Of a stretch of DNA of 27,926 nt, positions 14,967 to 22,181 are shown in pieces. This DNA is from an uncultured Prevotella sp. Its GTDB lineage: Bacteria > Bacteroidota > Bacteroidia > Bacteroidales > Bacteroidaceae. The stretch is taken from contig UQCW01000033.1 of NCBI GenBank assembly GCA_900539625.1, positions 1 to 27,926 of the forward strand, read 5' to 3'. The translations under genes and the position numbers were made by a program. The stretch's first letter is position 1. Each line of letters starts with the position of its first letter. The notes under the pieces are model-generated. The model did not search any database, had not been told where the DNA came from, and saw only the letters and a list, made by a program, of their open reading frames with translations.

Positions 14967-16061
14967 ATGGCAGACAAGAACAATATACCGCAGTTCGTGA
15001 ATAGCAATTCTTTCATGGCAGACAAGAACTATGTGAAGTGGGTGTCTGACTTGAAGAAACGTTTCCGCATGGCACAGCTTAAAGCGGCTGTCAAAGTAAA
15101 TACGGAAATGCTCAAATTCTATTGGAGTTTGGGCGAGGACATTTGCGAAAAGCAGAAACAATACAAGTGGGGCGCAAAGGTTATAGATAGGCTTAGCCTT
15201 GATATGCGTTCGGAATTTCCTCAGAGTGAGGGATTTTCCAGAGCGAACCTGTACCATATAAAGCGATGGTTCACATTCTATTCAAGCCAAATTGAATTTG
15301 TCTACCAGGCTGGTAGACAATTACAGGAAGTGGATAATGCCAATACCCCTATACCAGAGATATTGCTTTATGTGCCTTGGAGACACCAAACAGTAATTGT
15401 TTCCAAGTGCGACACCATAAATGCAGCCTTGTTCTATCTCAACAAGGTCATTGAAGACAACATGAGCCGCACGGAATTGGAGCATGTGGTTAAGGCTCAA
15501 CTGTACGAGCACACAGGCAAGGCTTTGAATAACTTTGATGTTACATTACCACGACCTCAAAACGCATTGGCAACAGAGATTATAAAAGATCCTTACAAGT
15601 TGGATTTCTTCTCATTGCCAAGCAGGTTCAGCGAAATGGACTTGGAGAATAAATTGGCTACAAATATCACTCGCTTCCTCTTGGAACTGGGTAAAGGGTT
15701 TGCGTATGTCGGTCGACAGATGGAACTTGACACGCCAAGTGGCAAGTCTTACTTCCCCGACATGATTTTCTATCATACTCGGCTGAAATGCTATGTGGTG
15801 GTGGAACTGAAGATTGTGGATTTTATGCCAGAGTTCATCGGCAAACTGAATTTCTACGTTTCGGCTGCTGACGAGTTGCTTAGAGGTGAGGGAGATAACC
15901 CGAGCATCGGCATTCTTCTTTGCAAGGACAAAGATTCGTCCGTTGTGGAATGGTCTTTGCGTGGCATAACTACTCCTTTGGGGGTGGCAAGCTATCAGCT
16001 GCAAGAGGTCTATGAACGAACATTGCTTGAAATAAAGCAAGAAGCCTCTGAGGAAGAATAA
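14967..16061 (+). CDS. DUF1016 / PD-(D/E)xK nuclease-family protein (YhcG-like)
   Basis: 364 aa. The N-terminal DUF1016 domain (about 20-175) has LKFYWSLGEDICEKQK, GFSRANLYHIKRW and VPWRHQTVIVSKC. The C-terminal nuclease domain has SYFPDMIFYH (Asp265) and VVVELKI (Glu280-x-Lys282), a complete PD-(D/E)xK signature, followed by GKLNFYVSAADELL and PSIGILLCKDKD. YhcG-type proteins are predicted Holliday-junction-resolvase-like nucleases, commonly found next to type I restriction genes. It starts 5 bp after the DUF262 stop. The MADKN start is repeated 16 codons later (ATG 15015), so either ATG may be used; the conserved domain begins after the second. Confidence 0.9.
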   Translation: MADKNNIPQFVNSNSFMADKNYVKWVSDLKKRFRMAQLKAAVKVNTEMLKFYWSLGEDICEKQKQYKWGAKVIDRLSLDMRSEFPQSEGFSRANLYHIKRWFTFYSSQIEFVYQAGRQLQEVDNANTPIPEILLYVPWRHQTVIVSKCDTINAALFYLNKVIEDNMSRTELEHVVKAQLYEHTGKALNNFDVTLPRPQNALATEIIKDPYKLDFFSLPSRFSEMDLENKLATNITRFLLELGKGFAYVGRQMELDTPSGKSYFPDMIFYHTRLKCYVVVELKIVDFMPEFIGKLNFYVSAADELLRGEGDNPSIGILLCKDKDSSVVEWSLRGITTPLGVASYQLQEVYERTLLEIKQEASEEE

Positions 16062-16131
16062 TAAGATTGTTTGAAATCTTCCACAACTTGTAGCAAAATA
16101 AGATTCGCCATATTCTTAAACGGAGGTATCA

Positions 16132-16209
16132 ATGAAGAGACTAATGTTTTTGCTCGTTTCGGCATTTATCGCTACAACGAGTTATTGCACCAAGATTTTT
16201 GATAAGTAG
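16132..16209 (+). pseudogene. Truncated signal-peptide/lipoprotein ORF
   Basis: 25 codons, MKRLMFLLVSAFIATTSYCT then KIFDK-stop, preceded by a good Shine-Dalgarno-like CGGAGG. It looks like the signal peptide of an exported protein (S-Y-C could be a lipobox) cut off 6 bp before the right 70-bp palindrome. The mature part is missing. Alternatively it is a genuine micropeptide. Confidence 0.45.
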
Positions 16210-16215
16210 ATAAGC

Positions 16216-16285
16216 AAGTAGGTGTTCAAAATCAGTTTATGCTATCCCTGCATGGATCGTATAAACTGATTTTGAACACCTACTT
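16216..16285. repeat. 70-bp palindrome, right copy
   Basis: Identical over all 70 bases to 12294-12363. The two copies bound a 3.85-kb segment holding the restriction remnant, the two nuclease-like genes and the truncated ORF. I see no clear target-site duplication next to either copy. Confidence 0.92.
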
Positions 16286-16294
16286 TGTTATCTG

Positions 16295-16376
16295 CTCGCG
16301 GCCGCAAGTAACACGAATCGCGGCCGCGAGTAGCGCTACCTTCGGCCGCAAATCGTGCTACTCGCGGCCGCGAGTA
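16295..16376. repeat. Cluster of GCGGCCGC palindromes
   Basis: Three GCGGCCGC octamers (16298, 16320, 16364) and a fourth partial one (about 16343) lie within 80 bp. The segment CTACTCGCGGCCGCGA (16357-16372) is the reverse complement of TCGCGGCCGCGAGTAG (16318-16333), so a large stem can form. No open frame of note. With the palindrome at 16216 it fills most of the 340-bp gap before the convergent DUF3109 gene. Confidence 0.75.
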
Positions 16377-16551
16377 GACAACTTTTGATGCTTATCGTTG
16401 AGACTGATGCCGGGAACATCCTCTGCATCAGTCTTTCCCATTCTCCCGCCCCCAAAAATGCGCAGAAATCATTCTGGATTTTGAAATCCTTGGATGGCAG
16501 GCTGCTTTTCCCTTTGTATGCCTTGGCCCTGTCGCCCTGCGTAGGGAAGAA

Positions 16552-17175
16552 TCATTCTTCTTTTGGGGAGAGCAGCGCTTCCGCCACCCCTTCCAGCTCC
16601 TTATACCATTCCTCGCCGAAGCGTTTGATGAGTGGGTCGCGCAGGAACTTATAGACCGGCAGTTTGAGTTCGCGGCCATGTTTCACGGCTTCGCTGCACA
16701 CGTTCCATCGGTGGTAGTTGAGACCGATGAGGCCGCCTGCAAAGCGTTTTTCGCGGATGGGGTAGAGATAGCACGAGATGGGCTTGCACCATGAAGTGCG
16801 TCCTTCCCGGAACGCCTTTTCTGTGGCGCAGAAGCAGCATCCTTTTTCGTTGTAGCAGGTGAACACGCAGTCTTTTCCGTTGACGATGCTCGTGACGAGG
16901 TCGCCGTCGCGGTCCGTATAGGCCACGCCCTGCTGGTCAATAACGGCTTGCGCCGCCGCACTGAGGTCGGGCCAGACTTCGTCGAGCACATTCTCCAGTT
17001 CGCCTACTTCGTCGAGCGTCAGCGGAGCTCCAGCGTCGCCTTCCACGCAGCAGATGCCACCGCAGGCGTCGAGGTCGCAGCAGAAACATTCCGTCAGGAT
17101 GTCGGTTGAAAGAATAACGTCGCCCACTTCAATCAGGGGCGGCAGACGGTGGGGAATATGGTTGTTGTCGTTCAT
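16552..17175 (-). CDS. DUF3109 family cysteine-rich protein
   Basis: 207 aa from the ATG at 17175 (MNDNNHIPHRLPPLIEVGDV); longer in-frame extensions run into ung and are rejected. It is cysteine-rich in clusters: TECFCCDLDACGGICCVEGD, GKDCVFTCYNEKGCCFCATE and WCKPISCYLYPI, an arrangement suggesting a metal or Fe-S site. This pattern matches DUF3109, a conserved Bacteroidetes family without assigned function. It lies 22 bp downstream of ung in the same direction, so it is probably expressed with it. A role linked to DNA repair is only a guess from context. Confidence 0.85.
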   Translation of the reverse strand: MNDNNHIPHRLPPLIEVGDVILSTDILTECFCCDLDACGGICCVEGDAGAPLTLDEVGELENVLDEVWPDLSAAAQAVIDQQGVAYTDRDGDLVTSIVNGKDCVFTCYNEKGCCFCATEKAFREGRTSWCKPISCYLYPIREKRFAGGLIGLNYHRWNVCSEAVKHGRELKLPVYKFLRDPLIKRFGEEWYKELEGVAEALLSPKEE

Positions 17176-17197
17176 AATTCGTTGTGGTGTGTAAAAT

Positions 17198-17860
17198 TTA
17201 CCAAACAATTGGCGTTTCTCCGTGCTGCACCAGATAATCGTTGGCGCGGGAGAAATGGTGGTTGCCGAAGAAACCGCGATAGGCCGAGAGGGGCGAGGGG
17301 TGGGCCGAGGAGAGGACGAGATGGCGCGAGCGGTTGATGAAAGCCCCCTTCTTTTGCGCGTAGCTGCCCCAGAGCATAAACACCAGGTGCTCGCGTTCCT
17401 CTGCCAAGGCGCGGATGGCGGCGTCGGTGAAAGTCTCCCATCCGTGTCCGGCATGCGATGCCGCCTGATGGGCGCGCACAGTGAGGGTGGCGTTGAGCAA
17501 TAGCACGCCCTGTTCCGCCCATCGGCGCAGACTGCCGCTGGAGGGCTGGGGACGCCCGAGGTCGCTTTCAATCTCCTTGAAGATATTTTGCAGTGATGGC
17601 GGGAAGCGCACACCGTCGGCCACCGAGAAGCACAAGCCTTCGGCCTGTCCTGGCTCGTGGTATGGGTCTTGCCCGATGATGACCACCTTCACCGCGTTGA
17701 ACGGGCAGAGGTTGAAGGCGTTGAAAATTTGGTTGCCAGGCGGGTAGCAAGCCCATTGGCGGTATTCCTGCTTCACGAAATCCGCGAGCTGCTGGAAATA
17801 AGGGGCTTCAAATTCGCCGTTCAGACGGCTGCCCCAAGAAGGTTCTATCTTGACATCCAT
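17198..17860 (-). CDS. ung: Uracil-DNA glycosylase, family 1
   Basis: 220 aa, the usual Ung length. The water-activating motif GQDPYHEPGQAEGLCFSV has catalytic Asp65; GVLLLNATLTVRAHQAASHA follows; and the DNA-intercalation motif HPSPLSAYRGFFGNHHFS starts at His187. It excises uracil from DNA to start base-excision repair in the cytoplasm. The ATG at 17860 is 98 bp downstream of a minus-strand -7 box. First gene of a probable two-gene operon with DUF3109. Confidence 0.97.
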   Translation of the reverse strand: MDVKIEPSWGSRLNGEFEAPYFQQLADFVKQEYRQWACYPPGNQIFNAFNLCPFNAVKVVIIGQDPYHEPGQAEGLCFSVADGVRFPPSLQNIFKEIESDLGRPQPSSGSLRRWAEQGVLLLNATLTVRAHQAASHAGHGWETFTDAAIRALAEEREHLVFMLWGSYAQKKGAFINRSRHLVLSSAHPSPLSAYRGFFGNHHFSRANDYLVQHGETPIVW

Positions 17861-17958
17861 GATTGTGGTTGTTGAGAGGGTGTTCTGAAAAGGAAACGGC
17901 CACGGGCTTCCATGAGGGTGTGCCCTGCCGCTGGCGCCTTTGTGCAGAGGCGCGTATG

Positions 17959-17966
17959 CAAAGTTA
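17959..17966 (-). promoter_or_regulatory. -7 box of the ung operon
   Basis: TAACTTTG on the minus strand; no clear -33 match. It predicts a 5' UTR of about 90 nt that contains a GCGCCT/AGGCGC hairpin (about 17934-17953). Confidence 0.5.
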
Positions 17967-18092
17967 GAAGATTTTGCGGTAAAAATGGGCGTTGGGTTAT
18001 GGTTAATTTAGTAATGTTGCTAAAGTAAAGGAGTTACCGGGCGGGGCGTGAGAAACTGACGGCGCGGTGTTTCCTAATCCATAAATTATGCT

Positions 18093-18100
18093 TATCTTTG
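18093..18100 (+). promoter_or_regulatory. -7 box of the T9SS type B protein gene
   Basis: TATCTTTG with a TTT about 21 bp upstream (18070-18072). It predicts a 5' UTR of about 115 nt with no obvious riboswitch fold; the rest of the 17861-18220 gap shows nothing else. Confidence 0.5.
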
Positions 18101-18220
18101 GGAGCTAAAAAATGGGGCCGCGTCGCGCTTATTGATGGCTGGCGTGTGGCCGATGGCGGTGTGTGATTCGATACGCCTCCTGGAATCCCTATAAAAACCT
18201 ACTTACCGAGATTTTAAAAA

Positions 18221-18910
18221 ATGCACAAACTACTATTCTCCCTGCTGTGGGCCTTCTGTTCGTTTCTCTGCGTGAACGCTCAGACGGCAGAACCCCGCAT
18301 GACCGTTGTGGCCGACGACGGGACGGAAACCGACGAGACGGCCTACGATGGGTCGGCCCCCATGAAGGCCCGCTTCACGGCCAATGCCACAGAGATTGGC
18401 AACTACATGCCTTTCTATGAATGGCGCTTCACGCGGCAAGGCGAGTCGCAGCCTTTCCTGGTGCGCTACGATGAAAACACCGATTATGTCTTCGCGCAGA
18501 GCGGCGTTTTCACCGTGGAACTCCTCATCTCTTTCGTGAATGGCAACGACACGGTGGCTTACAATATGGACACGCCGTTCATCATTACCATCAGTGAGTC
18601 GAAACTCGAATTCCCCAATGCCTTTACGCCCAACGGCGACGGATATAACGACGTCTTCAAGGCCAAGGAGGGATATAAAAGCATCGTCGATTTCAAGGCT
18701 ATGGTGTTTAACCGCTGGGGAAAGAAACTCTATGAATGGAGCGACCTCGACGGCGGCTGGGACGGAAAGAGCGGCGGCAAGGACGTGCCCGACGGCGGAT
18801 ATTATCTCGTGGTGAAGGCACGCGGTGCCGACGGGCGTAATTATGACATCAAGAAAGTGATCAACGTGTTGCGCGGATATACGGAAAGTAATTCGGCGGT
18901 GACACAATAA
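18221..18910 (+). CDS. Small secreted protein with T9SS type B (gliding-motility-associated) sorting domain
   Basis: 229 aa. Signal peptide at residues 1-21 (MHKLLFSLLWAFCSFLCVNA). The middle (about 25-125) looks like a PKD/Ig-like beta domain (PMKARFTANATEIGNYMPFY, then YEWRFTRQGE and DYVFAQSGVFTVELLISF). The C-terminal domain (about 130-229) is the classic type B signal: FPNAFTPNGDGYNDVFKAKE, MVFNRWGKKLYEW, GGWDGKSGGKDVPDGGYYLV and INVLRG. Type B domains direct export by the T9SS and can mediate attachment to the cell surface. There is almost nothing but one adhesive-type module plus the sorting domain. uvrA starts 18 bp downstream, so read-through is likely. Confidence 0.9.
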   Translation: MHKLLFSLLWAFCSFLCVNAQTAEPRMTVVADDGTETDETAYDGSAPMKARFTANATEIGNYMPFYEWRFTRQGESQPFLVRYDENTDYVFAQSGVFTVELLISFVNGNDTVAYNMDTPFIITISESKLEFPNAFTPNGDGYNDVFKAKEGYKSIVDFKAMVFNRWGKKLYEWSDLDGGWDGKSGGKDVPDGGYYLVVKARGADGRNYDIKKVINVLRGYTESNSAVTQ

Positions 18911-18928
18911 AAATATAGAAAGGAATCA

Positions 18929-21889
18929 GTGGAAAATCAAGGTTTGACCCCAGCGGCAACCCCGGCGACCGATTTAGCCAGGGAGCGCGTTGAAGAGGGG
19001 GAAATCAATATATATGGTGCACGGGTGCACAATCTGAAGAATGTCGACGTGACGTTGCCTCGCAACAGTTTGAGCGTCATCACGGGATTGAGCGGCTCGG
19101 GCAAGAGTTCGTTGGCTTTCGACACACTGTATGCCGAAGGCCAGCGCCGCTATATCGAGACCTTCTCGGCCTACGCACGCAACTTCATGGACAACATCGA
19201 GCGTCCTGACGTTGACAAAATCAGCGGTCTGAGCCCCGTCATCAGTATCGAACAGAAAACCACCAGCAAGAATCCGCGCTCAACGGTTGGCACTGTCACG
19301 GAAATCTACGACTTCCTGCGTTTGCTCTATGCGCGGGCCGGCGTGGCATATAGTTATGTCAGCGGGCAGAAGATGGTGAAGTATTCCGAGGAGCAGATCA
19401 TCGACCTCATGTTTAAAGCCTATGAGGGCCACAAGATATATATTCTGGCACCGCTGGTCAGAAACCGCAAAGGACACTATCGCGAACTTTTCGAGACGGT
19501 GCGCCGCAAGGGATTCCTCACGGTGCGCGTTGACGGGGAAATCCTCGACGTGATGCCAGGCATGAAGGTGAATCGCTATCAGAACCACAACATTGAAGTG
19601 GTGATTGACAAACTCGTCTTGGCGGAGAAAGATCTCGAACGCATCAGAAAGAGCGTGTCGCTGGCCATGATGCAGGGCGACGGCATGATGATGGTGGCCG
19701 ACCAAACGGCTGCCGACCGCCGGAGTGTGGGCATGCAAAAGCTGAAACCCAACGACGAGGAGGTGCGTTTCTTCTCCAAAAAACTGATGGACCCAGAGAG
19801 CGGCACGTCGTATCGCGAGCCAGCACCGCATAATTTCTCTTTCAACTCCGCGCAGGGCGCTTGTCCGAAATGCCGCGGACTCGGCACCGTGACGGTCATC
19901 GACAAGGAGAAGGTGCTCGATGGAGAACTCAGTGTGAAGAAGGGCGGCATCATTCCTTTGGGGAAATATAAGAACGCCCTGATTTTCTGGGAAATCGCCG
20001 CCATCTTGAACAACTATGAAGACTGCTCCCTCGACACGCCCGTCAAGGAATTGCCAGAGGAAGCTGTTGACGAGATATTCAACGGTGTGCCAGAACGTCT
20101 GCGTGTGCCGGCAGCCATCGCCCACACCACAGACGACCTCTACGTGGAGTTTAACGGCTTGGCCGACTATATCCTTCACATGGCCGATGCCGACATGTCG
20201 GCAGCCTCGCGGCGCTGGGCGGAACAATTCTCCTATGAAACCACCTGCCCGCATTGCCACGGCGCGCGTCTCAATAAAGAAGCCCTGTCGTTTCTCTTCG
20301 CTGGCAAGAATATTTACGAACTTGCCTCGATGGAGATGGGAGCGCTCTATGAATGGCTCGACGGGGTGGAGGAACGCGTTGACAGTCGATCGCGAGCCAT
20401 CGCCTCTGAAATCCTGAAGGAAATCCGCACCCGTCTCAAGTTCCTGCTTGACGTTGGGCTTGAATATTTGTCGCTCTCGCGCTCCACCATGACCCTCTCG
20501 GGCGGCGAGAGCCAGCGCATCCGTCTTGCCACGCAAATCGGTTCTCAGCTCGTCAATGTGCTTTACATCCTCGACGAGCCGAGCATCGGGCTTCATCAGC
20601 GCGACAACGTGCGTCTCATTAATTCGCTGAAGGCCTTGCGCGACATCGGCAACACAGTGGTGGTCGTGGAGCATGACAAAGACATGATGCTGGCCGCCGA
20701 CTATGTGGTGGACATGGGGCCGAAAGCCGGGCGGCTGGGCGGCGAGGTGGTGTTTGAAGGCACTCCCAAGCAGATGCTCGAGAGCCATACGCTCACGGCG
20801 CAGTATCTCAACGGCGAAACGGCCATTGAGGTGCCAGCCGAGCGCAGAAAGGGCAATGGCCACCAGCTCACGCTCGTCGGCGCGAAGGGCAACAATTTGA
20901 AAAATGTCACGGTGAGCCTGCCGCTTGGCACTTTCGTGTGTGTCACTGGCGTTTCCGGTAGCGGAAAGTCTACGCTCATCAACGACACGCTTCTGCCCAT
21001 CCTTTCTCAGAAGTTCTATCGCTCGCTGCGGGCGCCGCTGGAATATGAAAAACTGCGCGGACTGAGCCACCTCGACAAGGTGGTCTCCGTTGACCAAAGT
21101 CCCATCGGACGCACGCCGCGCTCCAATCCAGCAACCTATACGGGCGTGTTTACCGACATCCGCGAACTCTTCGTGGAACTGCCAGAGAGCAAGATGCGCG
21201 GATATAAGCCCGGACGCTTCTCCTTCAACGTGAAGGGCGGACGCTGCGAGGCGTGTCGCGGCAGCGGCTACAAGACCATCGAGATGAATTTCCTTCCCGA
21301 CGTGTTGGTGCCTTGCGAGGCTTGCCAGGGCAAACGCTACAACCACGAGACACTGGAGGTGCGCTTCAAGGGAAAGAGCATCGGCGATGTGCTCGACATG
21401 ACCATCAATCAGGCTGTGGAGTTTTTTGCCAATGTGCCGTCCATACTCAATAAAATCAAAGTGTTGCAGGAAGTGGGACTGGGATATATCAAGCTCGGAC
21501 AGTCGTCGACCACCCTTTCTGGCGGCGAGAGCCAGCGCGTGAAGCTCGCCACGGAACTTTCCAAGCGAGACACGGGGCGCACGCTCTACATTCTCGACGA
21601 ACCTACCACGGGACTGCATTTTGAAGATATACGCGTGCTCATCAATGTCTTGAACCGCCTGGTGGAGAAAGGAAACACCGTGTTGGTTATCGAGCATAAC
21701 CTCGACGTCATCAAGGTGGCCGACTATCTCATTGACATGGGACCAGAAGGCGGCAAGGGCGGCGGACAGGTTGTGGCGACAGGTACGTCCGAAGAGGTGG
21801 CGGAGAATGGGGTGGGGCACACGGCGCCTTTCCTGGCTGAAGAACTCCGCCTCTCGAAAGTGTTGCAGGAAAAGCATCGCAATGCGTAG
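18929..21889 (+). CDS. uvrA: Excinuclease ABC subunit A
   Basis: 986 aa, beginning at GTG 18929 after AAAGGAATCA; there is no usable in-frame ATG before the conserved start INIYGARVHNLKNVDVTLP. Tandem ABC ATPase: first Walker A GLSGSGKSS at residues 53-61, second GVSGSGKST at 674-682; signatures LSGGESQRIRLATQIG and LSGGESQRVKLATELS; Walker B YILDEPSIGLHQRD and YILDEPTTGLHFED. Zinc modules: CPKCRGLG with CPHCHGARL, and CEACRGSGYKT with CEACQGKRYN. It is the DNA-damage sensor of nucleotide excision repair and acts with UvrB in the cytoplasm. The N-terminal tail of about 27 aa (GLTPAATPATDLARE) before the conserved core is longer than usual. Confidence 0.96.
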   Translation: MENQGLTPAATPATDLARERVEEGEINIYGARVHNLKNVDVTLPRNSLSVITGLSGSGKSSLAFDTLYAEGQRRYIETFSAYARNFMDNIERPDVDKISGLSPVISIEQKTTSKNPRSTVGTVTEIYDFLRLLYARAGVAYSYVSGQKMVKYSEEQIIDLMFKAYEGHKIYILAPLVRNRKGHYRELFETVRRKGFLTVRVDGEILDVMPGMKVNRYQNHNIEVVIDKLVLAEKDLERIRKSVSLAMMQGDGMMMVADQTAADRRSVGMQKLKPNDEEVRFFSKKLMDPESGTSYREPAPHNFSFNSAQGACPKCRGLGTVTVIDKEKVLDGELSVKKGGIIPLGKYKNALIFWEIAAILNNYEDCSLDTPVKELPEEAVDEIFNGVPERLRVPAAIAHTTDDLYVEFNGLADYILHMADADMSAASRRWAEQFSYETTCPHCHGARLNKEALSFLFAGKNIYELASMEMGALYEWLDGVEERVDSRSRAIASEILKEIRTRLKFLLDVGLEYLSLSRSTMTLSGGESQRIRLATQIGSQLVNVLYILDEPSIGLHQRDNVRLINSLKALRDIGNTVVVVEHDKDMMLAADYVVDMGPKAGRLGGEVVFEGTPKQMLESHTLTAQYLNGETAIEVPAERRKGNGHQLTLVGAKGNNLKNVTVSLPLGTFVCVTGVSGSGKSTLINDTLLPILSQKFYRSLRAPLEYEKLRGLSHLDKVVSVDQSPIGRTPRSNPATYTGVFTDIRELFVELPESKMRGYKPGRFSFNVKGGRCEACRGSGYKTIEMNFLPDVLVPCEACQGKRYNHETLEVRFKGKSIGDVLDMTINQAVEFFANVPSILNKIKVLQEVGLGYIKLGQSSTTLSGGESQRVKLATELSKRDTGRTLYILDEPTTGLHFEDIRVLINVLNRLVEKGNTVLVIEHNLDVIKVADYLIDMGPEGGKGGGQVVATGTSEEVAENGVGHTAPFLAEELRLSKVLQEKHRNA

Positions 21890-21931
21890 CGAGGCGTCTG
21901 GAGTTTCCTTTCGGGTAAATCAGGTCGCTTG

Positions 21932-21962
21932 GTAATGTTGTGAAATGTTTTTCACCATTACT
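21932..21962 (+). terminator. Weak hairpin after uvrA
   Basis: GTAATGTTGTGAAA and TTTCACCATTAC form an imperfect stem ending in CTAAAAG without a T-tract. Possible 3' structure only. Confidence 0.35.
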
Positions 21963-22050
21963 AAAAGTCGTAACGCCACCTGTAACTTGGTTCTTGCATG
22001 ACAAAAAGTAACTGGATGGTGGTAAAAAGCCTTGGTCCAGAGAGGTTTTG

Positions 22051-22081
22051 TTTGCCAAATGAAAGAAAATTCGTAACTTTG
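22051..22081 (+). promoter_or_regulatory. Promoter of the POT transporter gene
   Basis: TTTG at 22051-22054 and TAACTTTG at 22074-22081, spacing 19 bp. The 5' UTR is about 93 nt. Confidence 0.75.
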
Positions 22082-22181
22082 CGTGCATTTGTATAAAAAT
22101 TCAAATTAAAGAACGGGCTGAGGCATTACTCGCTTGTTATATCCTGTAGAAAAATAATCACAATAAATAATCTACAAAACA

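Noticed and set aside
16355..16654. 99-aa plus-strand ORF overlapping the end of the DUF3109 gene
   Set aside because: Starts in the GCGGCCGC repeat cluster and is antisense to a well-supported gene.
19280..21877. 865-codon open frame antisense to uvrA
   Set aside because: Shadow of a GC-rich gene with strong codon bias; UvrA motifs on the plus strand are complete.
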